Source: Corylus avellana (lineage: Eukaryota; Streptophyta; Magnoliopsida; Fagales; Betulaceae). From it: DNA of 64,000 nt. The stretch covers positions 20,039,584 through 20,103,583 of the forward strand of contig NC_081549.1 in NCBI RefSeq assembly GCF_901000735.1, given 5' to 3'. The position numbers and the translations under genes were made by a program. Shown in pieces: positions 48,501-59,958 of this stretch. Numbering within the stretch: position 1 is the first letter of the stretch; every line of letters begins with the position of its first letter. The notes under the pieces were generated by a model that ran no database searches, was not told the DNA's origin, and saw nothing but the letters and a program-made list of their open reading frames with translations.

Positions 48501-49542
48501 CACAAAGATAGTTCTATCATTATCGATGGCTAATTATAGAACCAATCCTTTTTTTCATTTACTCGTCGATCTCTACCACTATTACCACCCCGGAAATCGA
48601 TGGCTAACCAATCCTTTTTTTCATCTACTCTTTTTTTTTGGTATTTTTAACTTAGAGAGTAAGTAAATTTAAGAGATTTTCGTCAGTTTACATTAAAAAT
48701 AACTACACACATCTCATGCACTATTTTTTTGGCAGATTTAAAGCTATCGACTAGCAAAGGGGTTCTTTACATCTAAATGGCAGTTTAATGGGAACAAGCG
48801 TGTCACAAATGATAATTTAGGGAATAAGTGCAAATGAGAGTCAAATCTATTTCCCCATGTTTTTATTTATGCATTATCAGAAGGTTAAATCTGTCAAAGA
48901 GAAAATTTTCATCTTTTACATTTTTCCTCCAATGATTTGACGGTTTGAGCAAGGGGCTATTGCAGAAACCAAAATCCTTCATTAATCACATTTTCTATAT
49001 GGTAGTAGAAAATATATGAAATAAAGGGGCGTCTTCCATCGAGGTTAGGCTATTCTTTATCATCTCTCAGGACAAGCATCACCAGGCAATAACACCATTC
49101 ATTTCATAGCTAGTTTTTCTCGACAATTTCTATAATCAAAGACAATTTCTCAGTAAGATGGGTTACATTCAGATCCATTGAAAAGATAAAAGAATAAGTA
49201 GTCTAATAACATAAATCTGAAGAGCAGGCAGGTAACAAACAAGCTGCAACATCAATACTGTAGAGACGATACAACCAACAATGAACACTAACACGTTAAG
49301 ACAATCATGATGAAATTGGTTACCCTTGATATGACTCAATTGTGCTAAACTACCTATACACCAAAAAGAATGCGTCTCATGGCAGCAAGGGCAAAATTTA
49401 CCACCACATAATTTCACAGAGGACACCGCAAAACTATTCTTCTACCTACCTTTGTATCTTTTATAAACTTCATTCTCTTTTCTACCTTCCCATGTAGGTG
49501 GCAAGGTAGAAAAGAGAAGAAAATGGGAAACTTAATTGGCAA

Positions 49543-52500
49543 CTAAAAAGCTGATAGAACCCTCCCTAGTATCTCGTAAGTCATGAAGACAATGCCTACA
49601 CCAGGAGCGACCTTGTAGTATTCTGGCAAAATCCCTCTATACAAGCCTTTCAGGCCTTCAGTCCGGATTATGTGCCCAAATGTCCCCAGCAAACCAGTAT
49701 TATAGACGCGAGCTCGACCACCAGCCCCTTCCAACTGCATCCTCCGCCTCAAAAGATCTAAAGGGAATGTTGCTGGAAAGTAATCAGGAGAACAAAACAT
49801 CATGACGCAGATATATTGAAAGTGACGGATAAGAATAAAATTTACAACATTATGTCCATAATTATATCAGTTTATAATGGTGATTTCAACATGTACAGGA
49901 AGAAAACGAATAGTATGTAGGAGGCGAAAGGGGGCAAATGACCCCCCTGCCCCCTGCCTAAAAAAGTAGGGAGTAGCTGAAAGTTTGTCTCAAAGGAGAT
50001 AGGAAGGTAAGGGAAAAGGATGGTGCCTGGAATAGAGGGAGCTCAAAGTTTGAGATTTTTTTCCTTGCAACCATTTTACTTTTGTTTTTGATACAAAATC
50101 TTTCAGAAAAATTACAATGACGTCCTTTAAAATCTCGTGAAATTATTATGTACCTTTTCTTTATTTTTGAATTAAATATATTGGCAAGGCCTCGTACCTC
50201 CCCACAAGTTAAATATAGAATGTTATTCTGACTATTTATGCAATTAGTATTTCACACAGTAACCTCCCTTCCCCAACTCGTTTTCTAGCCAAACAAAATA
50301 TGTTCACAAAGCTCCACCCTACATAAATCCAACCACAAATCTGTTCCCTACACCTAAAAATAGCACCAAATAGAAAAAGAAATCTTTCAAAGTAGCTTGA
50401 TTGTGAGACACCAACTCCAGACAACAAAAAACACAAGCATTGTTCTTAGGTAAATGCATAAGATATATTGAAACCCTGCCCCCAGGACACTCATCAGCAA
50501 TAACAAGTACTCTTATGGTCACTACTTATAGACAACACCCGATATTCTTATGGCCACTACTCAATGTTAAACTAATGATTAAGTAATTAAATTTACTCAT
50601 GCCTTTCATCTTAAACTTTTAGGATAACTGGTAATTTAATATGGCATCAGAGCCAAAGATCCTGGGATCGAACCTTAACTCCGTCAAATCACCCCCATTC
50701 AAATTAAATATTTTATGTGTTGGACGTCACCTATTAAAAGGGAATTTGAGCCCACATGTAAGGGAGAGTGTTCAACTAATGATTAAATAATTAAATTTAT
50801 TTCTTCCATCCAGCTTAAACTTTTAGGATAACTGGTAATTTAATACTCAACACCATTATTAGTTTTGCACTCTAACATTAAAATGACTTGTAATAAAAAA
50901 AAAAATTTGATAAATATTATAAGTTATAAGTCAAAATGACTTATAATAAATTTATGTTCTTTAATATTTTTAATCAATTTTTTTAATCTTTTAATCTTGC
51001 TTTGTGAACCAAAATCCTCGCTCCACCTCTACGTTCCGAATGGATTTCATTGGGATCTCATAATTAACAATTAACATATGCCAAATTGAGAAAGACATCT
51101 AACATGAACTTTCAGTGTAAAGGAAAGTCCAAAGTCAGGACACCTCACCAAAAGCAAAACCATCGCAACAATGAGATAATTTTCTTCACATTTAGAGCTT
51201 GATGACTACTAGTAAATGATATATACAAGGGAAAAATCAAAATTAATCCCCAAATTTTTAAGCGATTTCAATTTAATCCAGAGGTTTTCAGTTTCAATAA
51301 TTAGGTCATCAGGTTTTACTCCCAATTTCAAATAGATCCCTCTGTCAACCTATTGTCCAACTAACCAACTTTCTACCTACCACATGTCACGCATTTGACA
51401 CATCATGCACAGGCTGTCAGCCCCACGTACTGCCCAGTCATAAACACGTGAGTCGCACTCTAAAAAATTATTCGCCTACAAGGAGTTAAAAAGAATCTTC
51501 TTGAAGCCATGAGAACTCATGGAACTTCTTTTCCGCATGAAGGTCCAATAGTATTTTTGGATCTTCTTGCTAAGAACCATCAGATCAAGAAAAAATATTC
51601 GGACCCAGTCTCAGTTTTCTTGCAGCCAAAATACTAAAAGGTAAAAATCGAAGCCTCAAGCCTCCATCATTTTCGGCACTCCATATAAGGCCTATACGGA
51701 CATGTTGTCGTCCCCATGCCCAGAAATAAGGAAAATAAAGGCTTAGTGCGTGAGAGAACAAAAGTACCCTTCCAAGGTTTGCAGCGTTTAAGATGGTATA
51801 CACAACAGTGCTTGTGTGCACGTTGGGTGGCTCTGCTCATGTTGTTGCATTGCTAACACACGGACTCCACGCATCAGCTATGCAATACAGCAATAATGGG
51901 AGGGACCGTGCGCTACCGTTTGATGTAACGGCATAAAAGCAGTAACTGCTGCTTCCAAGACCACGGACGATTGCTGAGCCACATGTGGTTGCATCATTAA
52001 CTATCTTTCAATGATCCAAGGAATCAACTACGATCTAGTTGGCACACTTTCCAAGAAAGTTTGAAGGATTGGCTAGGGTTTTTTTGTGTTCAAAGGAAGG
52101 AGATGAAGCTTCAGCTCTAATAGGTCCCCTAGGATGTGGTTTTTCTTCTTGTGTTCAATGCCTGTTTTCTGATCAACGCAGCAGTGTAAACTGAGGAAGA
52201 CAGTTTATATATATGTATATATAACTTCTTGTAGGCAATTTTTGTTTTTTAGTGACTGACACGATCATGACATGGCAGATATGACGCCGAAAGCATGACA
52301 AATGTTTGAAATGTGGCAGATGGAAAGTCAGTAAGTTAGACAGAGGTTGACGCAAGAATCTATTTGAAATTGGGTAAAACCTAGGGATCTAATTATCGAA
52401 ATTGGAAACCCAGGGACTAATTGAAATACCACTAAAACCTAGGGATTAAATTTACTTTTTCCCTATACAAAATATCATCTCCAAAATGTGTATTATATGA

Positions 52501-55500
52501 AAATCCCCCTGACAAGTCACAAATTAAATATGTAAGCCAATAATTAGCAATGAAGACAACAGAATTCAAATACCTCCAAAAATATGCTTCTCTACTTTCC
52601 AATACCACGGCCACGAGATCACATAAATCCAAGCATGAAAATTAAAGTAAAAATGTTGCAACTACAGATTCAGTCACATGATCAGAGTTGGAAGGCTACA
52701 TAAAAAACATTGTTTTAAAAATCCATGTACCAAAGAGTGTTAAAAGGCCAACTTTAACTGTTTATTTCAGACAACTCACCAGTTGATGATGCAACGCCTG
52801 AAAGACCGCCAGAAACAAGACCAATCATGACAGTGGAATCATTAGGCCTGAGGTCAAAAGAAAATATAAGCATAATACTACAACCAAAATGCACCAAGCA
52901 TCATATAGCAAACACAACTCCACATAAGTTAGGCCTCAACACAACCATGGAATATTCACCTTTGAGATTTCCAAAATGAACTCAAGCCCTTATAAGCAGA
53001 AAAGTTTATTGCTAAACTTGGCCCAACACCCTGTGTATACAAAGCATCTCAAGCACAATTCAAGTCAATGATATGCGTAAGGGAATAGAAGCAGAGTAAA
53101 AGCTTACCAAAAGTGTTGCTCCTAGTCCTTTATACAAGCCCCTAAAACCTTCGTCTCTACAAATGGTATGAAATGAATGCCATATACCTCTGTAGTATGT
53201 TCCATTTGTCTGCAAGGTTTAAAATGCACATAAATTTAGACAAACATTCAAACTCAAAAGCTAGGAATAGCTTTTCCTCATTTAATTCACAGTTAGTTCT
53301 GCTCTTATTCTCATTTGTCTGCAGTGTTTAAAATGTAAGTGAATTTAGAACTCAAAAGTTAAGGAATAGCTTTTGTCATTTAGGTCACTGTTTGTCCTTT
53401 CTACATGTAACAACTCAGGAAAAAACGCTAGTCACATCTACGCTATCACCCCAAAAAGACTAGTCAATTTGGAACTTACTTAGAATCCTTATAAAGCTCA
53501 GTTTTACCTAATAACTAAGCAATATAGGACTTAGCACTCATGACTATCTTTATAAACCACCCACTTTATATTGGTTCGGCTACTCCTCATCTTCCCAATG
53601 TGAGACCAAATTGTTACAAACTCTTCCCCTTAAACCCTTGATGTCCCTGTCAGGCTCACGTCATGCAGTGCTCAAGTACCACATGGTGTTACTAAGTGAC
53701 TCTAATACAATTTGTAACCACTTATGGAAAAGCGCTAACCACATTTGTACTATCACCCCAAAATGACTAGTCAATTTGGACCTTCCCTATAATTCCCTAT
53801 AAAGCCTAGTTCTACCAAATAAAAAAACAATGTGGGACTTAGTACTTATAGCTATCTTTATAAATCATCAACTCTGTGGACTTGTCTACTACTTGTCTTC
53901 ACAATGTCAAACCGGAGTGTTACAATACAAGCCCCTAGAACCTTCATCTCTACAAATTGTATGAAATGAATGCCAAATGCTTTTGTAGTATGTTGCATTT
54001 GTCTGCAAAGTTTAAAATGCAAGTGAATTTATACAAATGTTCAAACTCAAAAGTTAAGGAATAGCTTTTCCTCATTTAGTTTACTGTTAGTTCTACTCTT
54101 TGTTCTCTAACCCCCACACCCCAAATAAAATTTAAAAAAATATATATATATATATAGAAAACACACTCACATACTAAAAGAATGCATCCAAAGTATGCCA
54201 CCAATTTACCTGTGCCGCAAGACGGGTCCTCACAAGATCCAGCGGATATGTAGCAGAAGCAGCTGTTATTCCAGCCAATCCACCACACACAAAGTTCAGA
54301 CAATAATCTGATCTCATAATACCCCTACGATTTTCCCCAACAACCGAGTGCAAAAACTGCAGAAAAAGGGACACATGAAATGATATTAAGCAACATGCGA
54401 AGATAAAATACCATCCCACTTTAACATCACATCAGAATTATTAAAGGGACATCTGCACTCACATTCCTGTAACGTTCAAAAGCATAGAAGTTGAGTGCAG
54501 AATAAGGAAGACGATGAGCAATCGTAACCATATTGCCTTTCCAAAATGCTCTAAACCCTTCTTCATTCATGACTCGAGAAGCCTCACGCCATATGCTAGC
54601 CTTACTCAGTGCTGCAACATCAGAGTGCATGCCCTGCACCTGATAAGAATGATATGGATCAGCAAACTAAGCAGTTGGAGGAAATATGTGCCAAAAGAAA
54701 GTTATAGAATGATATAGAGCAATCCACATTTTTGGGTTTAACAAACCAAGAATTATAATTACCACTATGTATAACTGACAATTAAAAAATGAGAGCTATG
54801 ACATTCATTGGGATTACTTCTACGCAATATACATCCACACATGTACTGGCTGTCATGACAAAATGACAAATACCCACTTCGACCTAAAAATTGGAAATTC
54901 GTGTCTCAAACGAATGTAATAAAAAAAAATATAACCTGTCTTAAAGAAAATGATTAAATATTACTAATAAAATAATTACTAAATATTCAAATGTACATAT
55001 GGTGATAACAAAAACAAACCTCGTGAGTAATTCAATATGCAATCTTTCCCACTCCCAATCGTTTCAAATTGAAAAAACAAAAGTTGCACTCATACTCAAA
55101 AACCACCCATAATCACGACCCACAAAAACCAAATTTCGTCCTCCATACCCCCAAAAAGTTCCTCTTGAAGCAAATTAAAACTTGGTTATATATAGCTAGC
55201 TAACTGTCAATCCAAGGGGAGTTGTACGTATGCAATCAAATAGAAAAAAGCTTCATGATAAAACCCGCTGCATTAGTTCCCCCTTATTGTCTTACTAATT
55301 AAGCCTTTTAAAAAAAAAAACTTCTAATCCTATTTAACAGAAATCGCAACCCCAAAATAAATCATGTGTTAATTCGTTGGAAAAAAAAATTGCTTCAATT
55401 TAACATTCCCAACCATACCCGCACCAAAATAACAAATGTGTTTTCCCAAAATAAGAAATGTGCTAATTCGTTTTCAGGAAAAAAAAAATCTTTAGAACTT

Positions 55501-56001
55501 AAAACATTCCCAAAACCAAACCAACCCCAAAATAACAAATGTGTTAATTCGTCAAAAAAAAAAAGGACAGAGCATAAAACTTTTTAACAGTCCCAACCAA
55601 ACCAACCCCAAGGCATAAATCACAATTCCCACTTTCCCAATCCCAATAACGTTTAAAAATCACAAACCACAAAGACCCATATTGGAAAAGAGATACTAAA
55701 CAAAAAGAGTTTTATCTCAGATTACAAATCAGAAAGAGAGTGGGAAAAATCGGACCTGGAAGAGGATGGTAAGCCGGGCCAGGGGCGCCGTGCAGGTCTT
55801 GCTGAAAGCGCCGGCAATCCCACCGGCGAGAAGCTGCTGCACCGCGCCAATCTGCTTCTGCTTCGAGTGGCTCTGCTGCTGCTGCTGCAGATATTTCCGG
55901 TCGACGACGCTCCCGTGAGCGGAGTTCAAAGCCCTCTGCCCTCCTTCCACGACCACACCCACCCGAGCCTCCATATTCATAGCCTCTCTCTGCAAATTCA
56001 T
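49543..56001 (-). CDS. mitochondrial carrier (SLC25) family protein
   Basis: Seven exons join in frame: 56001-55756, 54639-54463, 54356-54210, 53209-53108, 53030-52960, 52847-52780 and 49772-49543 (stop TAG). That gives 346 residues from the first ATG at 56001, or 339 from the ATG at 55980, where the sequence MNMEARVG begins. The three ~100-residue repeats of the mitochondrial carrier fold are complete, with signatures PLARLT (repeat 1, non-canonical), PLDLVR (repeat 2) and PLDLLR (repeat 3). A Gln-rich N-terminal stretch precedes them, and there are no EF-hands. By memory the closest plant relatives are At2g37890 and At3g53940, often labelled Graves-disease/CoA-carrier or ATP-Mg/Pi-like. The substrate cannot be read from the sequence. 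Introns 1 (1.1 kb), 3 (1.0 kb) and 6 (3.0 kb) are long, and 3 and 6 are packed with mobile elements. Confidence 0.93.
50565..50845 (+). mobile_element. complete TRIM (terminal-repeat retrotransposon in miniature)
   Basis: Two 77-bp direct LTRs (50565-50641 and 50769-50845) start TGTTAAACTAATGATTAA or TGTTCAACTAATGATTAA and end GGTAATTTAATA. Directly after the first LTR comes TGGCATCAGAGCC, a near-perfect tRNA-iMet primer-binding site. Directly before the second lies a purine tract, AAGGGAGAG. The target duplication CTCAA (50560-50564 and 50846-50850) is perfect. The 127-bp interior has no coding capacity. It lies antisense in intron 6 of the carrier gene. Confidence 0.92.
51229..52463. mobile_element. 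1.2-kb long-TIR transposon (Mutator-like, non-autonomous)
   Basis: The element starts GGGAAAAATCAAAATTAATC and ends with the inverse (GGATTAAATTTACTTTTTCCC). Inverted similarity continues inward for roughly 200 bp on each side (AATTTCAAATAGAT, TCAACCT and CACAT...TTTGACA blocks match). A TATACAA duplication flanks it (51222-51228 and 52464-52470). The TIR length and a duplication of at least 7 bp suggest a Mutator-like element. The ~800-bp interior encodes no transposase. A frame at 51821-51585 (minus) is unrecognised and may be captured DNA. It sits in intron 6 of the carrier gene. Confidence 0.87.
53406..53924 (-). mobile_element. TRIM of a second family, carrier intron 3
   Basis: Two direct repeats of 213 bp (53406-53618) and 212 bp (53713-53924) flank a 94-bp interior. 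In minus-strand sense each begins TGTAACA and ends TTACA, the LTR rule. After the 5' LTR comes TTGTATTAGAGTCAC, a decayed TGGTATCAGAGCC primer site, and before the 3' LTR a purine tract, AAGGGGAAGAG. The flanks CTACA and ATACA could be a mutated 5-bp target duplication. The LTRs differ noticeably, so it is an old insertion. The same LTR occurs alone in ATG1 intron 4. Confidence 0.85.
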
Positions 56002-57256
56002 AGCCTCTCTGTGCCTCTCTCTAATACTCGGTGTGCACAAGTAGGTGAGCTTGATCTCACCGGGCTTAAACGATGGTTGATGAATCTCTGAAACCCCTAT
56101 AATTGAAAAATAGTGAAATCATGGGTTGAGGAAATTTTGTGGAAAAGAAAGAGAAAGAGAAACCCTAGTGGAAAACCCTAAGCAGAAAGGAATATGCTGG
56201 GGACATAATACTAGCAATAGTAGATTTAGGAGGTGTCCTTTTTTTTTTTTTTTCTGTCTTTTTCTTTTTTATGTACGTGTTGGTTTAGACCTTCATTCAA
56301 AAAGACACGTTTGGCGCGTGGAACAATTTTCACGTTTTCTAGATGCAAAATTAGTTTATATATTTAGTCTAAATTACAAATAGCTCCATGTCAAAGTGAA
56401 CTCAGAGATCTATGTGATGAGTAATTTTGTAAGATAACTTTTAAAATTATCATTTAATCAAAATTCAATAATAATCAATTAAAAGATCAATGATGATTTT
56501 AGAAATCACATCATTATTGGAGATATACAGAATAGACATAAGTGACTTCTAGCATTACTCCTCTATAATATGCCAAAAAAATAATTTAGTCCCAAAATCA
56601 AATTATATTAAAACATTTGATGAACTCTGTTAAATGTCATGTTAGTGCCAATAAAATAAAAACGCATGTTACTCTTAATAAAAATATATAAAACAAAAAA
56701 AATTGATTTTCTTTTTTTAGGGTTGGGAAACCACCCCAAAGGTGGGGCAGGCCAAGTCTCTGGGGGTGACTTGTGGGTGGACGCGTGCCACCCTCAATCA
56801 CCTTTAAGGTGTTGGGTGAGTCACTCATTCTATAAAAATGACATGTTTATGTTGAACATATGAAAGACACATGATTTTTTAATAGCATAGACAAAGCTGA
56901 AATAAATTTTATTAAAAAATCAGGTACATCCTAATAGCATAGATAAGTCATATTTATAGATTGAGTTGAAAAAAGTTTATCCAACCCAATTTAAAGAAAA
57001 ACATGATCCTAAAATGATTGATGTGTTATCATTTTTATAAAATGTTACATGATTGTGTAAAGGACCAAGTAACTCGAGCTTCTACTTATGTTGCTAATCT
57101 ATGAGATTAAGGCATCTTCAAACAATAAGTTTGAGAATAAATTTGCATGCCTTTATTAATAATTATCACCCCCTTAAATAGAGTGATCAAATTGAGTTCA
57201 ACTCCTACAATGTCTCTTATCACATGGAAATACTATCCAGTAAATATAAAGCAAAA

Positions 57257-57444
57257 ACATAAGATAAAGCTAACAAGATAAAGGAAAGCCTAAACATAAG
57301 GAGATAACTCCAAGGCTACATAATTCCTAGACTACCAATAGATTCAAAAAACATAAGATAAAGCTAACAAGATAAAGCAAAGCCTAAACATAAGGAGATA
57401 ACTTCAAGGCTACATAATTCCTAGACTACCAATAGATTCCAGTT
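57257..57444. repeat. tandem duplication, 94-bp unit x2
   Basis: Copies at 57257-57350 and 57351-57444 both begin ACATAAGATAAAGC and end ACCAATAGATTC. I count only about two or three differences (for example GGAAAGCC against GCAAAGCC and ACTCC against ACTTC), so the duplication is young. Confidence 0.9.
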
Positions 57445-58212
57445 ACTAGTGTTCTACCACACCTAGATAACAATAAGCTATTTTAAATAAAAAGACTCAA
57501 GCATGCAAGACTCCTTCATACCTTCCAACACCTCCTCTCATAACATAAAATGCATCAAACATGTGCAAAATCGAATAATTTTCTTAGTTTTTTTCTCAAA
57601 TGCTTCTTATGATGTCTGATTTATAACATAATATATTAACCAAGACAAGTTTTCTTTGTCTTTTTCTAACCTTTAATCACACGCTCATAACTTTTATGAC
57701 TTTTGAAAAAAGCCCGTATCATCCGGGCAATTAACATGTTAAATGCACGGGACTTCGTGGTATGTATAGCCACATTTTTCTTCTTCTCTCCCTTGGTTCA
57801 GATGGACGTGCTGTTCACATGCTGAAATTGATAGGGACATTGAAGTTTAAGTCATAGCATGTGCTTAGAATTTGCCGTATAATTTTATAGTCCAAGTTTG
57901 GTAAAAGTGAGACAAGTAAGAAAAGACGACTTTCAAAAGTTCATTGATATGCCAATAAAAATTATGGTAGATGAAATAACAAATAAAAGTACATATAATT
58001 TTCATCGTTGCTTTAAAAAGTAAATACTTAAGAATGTGTACACATTTTTCAAAAGAAAGAAGCCCTACAGTAAAGTGTTCTTGGATTTTGTTGCGCTACC
58101 CTGACATGGTTTTGTGATTTATTATTTATATATTATAGTCTTTTTTTTTTTTTTGGCCGGGGGGTAAAGATTGAAAAGGAATAAAGCGGTTCTTTCTTTT
58201 TTCTTTTTTCTT

Positions 58213-58998
58213 CTCGTTTGATTTGTGGATTGGCTATTCCGTAAGGAAAATGAATAGTTATTATTAAGAATAGACGAAAATAGAATTAAATAGTTATTCA
58301 TATTCCTTAGTTTGATAACAATCTATATATTATAATTAGAGTTGAACCAAAATTATCAAAAGCCACATCGTTCTTTTTAAAAAATAATAATAATTAAAAA
58401 AAAAAAAAAAAAAAAAAAACCTAGAATGGCATGGGTGGTTGGGCACCCCTGCATAGGAATAGACGAAAGTAAAATTGAATAGTTATTCATATCCTTAATT
58501 TGGTAACAATCTATGTATTATAATTAGAGTTGAACCAAAATTACCAAAAACCACATCGTTCTTAAAAAATTAAAAAAAAAAAACTATAATGGCATGGGTG
58601 GCTGGCCATCCCCTGCAGGATTGGGTGTAGTCGCACCACCCCGAGGTGCCCCAGGGGTCGTGGACCACCCCCCAGGTCTTGCAAGGGGTGGCCGGCCACC
58701 CCTGTAATTTTAGGTTTTCTTTTCTTTTTGTTTAATAAAAAACAAATTTAAGGGTAAAAAAAAAAGTTTTCAAAAAAAAAAGTTTTTTTTGGAAAAAAAA
58801 AAATGTTGTCTATTTATTCAGGAATAGATATTCTTTTCATTTTTTAAAGAAATAACTATTTATGTGTGTAAGAGATTAGTGATTCCCAACGGGAATAACT
58901 ATTCCTAAGAATAAACCTTTACCAAACAAAATAATGACTATTCCATATGAATAACCATTTCATTCCAGAATCTGTTCTGCAAACAAAACGGGCCTAAA
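58213..58998. mobile_element. rearranged MITE-like block with internal duplication
   Basis: The left side (GTTTGATTTGTGGATTGGCT then ATTCC) and the right side (inverse of GGCCCGTTTTGTTTGCAG) form an imperfect inverted pair. Inside, a segment of about 165 bp beginning GAATAGACGAAA occurs twice (from 58268 and from 58457), each copy ending in an A-run followed by ATGGCATGGGTGG. A 20-bp perfect palindrome centred on GGTGGCCGGCCACC lies at 58684-58703. The termini fit a non-autonomous DNA transposon, but its family and target duplication are unresolved. Confidence 0.6.
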
Positions 58999-59630
58999 TG
59001 AAAATGTGGGTACTTTGGATTATCAGAAATCAGATGGACCGTCTTGGGACTTTGCGCAAACAAATGATTAAGGTGCAGGCCCATATATTTTCTCAATAAG
59101 CATCTTATTGAAAGTGTAACAAGAATAGAGCCCATACAAAAGTTGGGCTTTAAAGGGTCTCTCAATCCCTTTTACCGGCCCGTGTTCTCACTTCCAATGG
59201 AGTGTTCAACTCTCGCTAGGTAAGGTTGGAAAATAATTATTTATTTATTGAGAAATGTAGACTATGTAGTTTCTAACATTTATATCATATAATTATTTCA
59301 CAACGCTGAAAATGACAATTCCAACCAATTTTTATATCAATATTGATCAAAAAAATAAATAAATCAAGAATTAGTTAAAACTCACATGTTAACATTGTAT
59401 GATAAATATATGGTTTCTAGCATTAGTCTTATTTATTTGTTTTTTTTTTTTTACCTAAATTGCTGGACGGTCAATAATTTCAGCTAAAAAAACCATAGAT
59501 TATGGGTACCAATTTTTTTACTGAAAGATAGGTACCAAAATGATGTTAAGCTTATTCAGTAATATCCCGTAGCATTTTTCTTTAATAATTGTTCTGATCA
59601 TCTCTAATAAATAACTTTTACATCATCTTA

Positions 59631-59958
59631 GGCAGTGTTTGCCAATGGCTTCATTGGCTTGGGCTAGTACTATATCAGGGTCTGTACTGTAGCACTTTTT
59701 TAGGAATATGTGTTTGATTAGTTTTAGTAAAAATGTTTTATGGGAAAAAGTGAAAAAAAATATATATATTTTATATGAAAAAATGTAAAAAATTTGTTTT
59801 ATAGTGATTTTTTTATTTAAATAATAATAAAACAAATGACTGATGTGGTATCAAAAGTATAGATATTGAAATTAATTTTAAGGTGAAAAGATTTTTTTAT
59901 TTTTTGATCGAGAAAGGGCCTGGTACAGTATCAACCCAGGCCATTGGCAAACACTGCC
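59631..59958. mobile_element. Tourist-like MITE (PIF/Harbinger type)
   Basis: A 328-bp element has near-perfect ~20-bp inverted ends: GGCAGTGTTTGCCAATGGC on the left and its exact complement on the right. It is preceded by TTA and followed by TTG, a TTA target duplication with one change. The GGCAxTGTTTG terminus and 3-bp duplication fit Tourist-like elements. There is no coding capacity. Confidence 0.78.

Larger units (their letters stand above)
47350..48875. mobile_element. large non-autonomous TIR element (ends approximate)
   Basis: Near 47385-47405 the plus strand reads AAACTATCGTTTGTGACAC. Near 48800-48825 its inverse appears (GTGTCACAAATGATAATTT), and similarity extends further out imperfectly. 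Between them lies a patchwork of degenerate palindromic units (listed separately) and a second related TTTGATAC-like segment near 48030. I read this as a Mutator-like element with long imperfect terminal inverted repeats. The exact ends and target duplication are not resolved. Confidence 0.5.
56002..59630. other. intergenic, duplications and MITE debris
   Basis: The first ~150 bp form the carrier promoter and leader. No gene is visible beyond. It contains a 94-bp tandem duplication and a block around 58210-58998 made of repeated GAATAG/CTATTC motifs (both listed separately). Confidence 0.6.
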
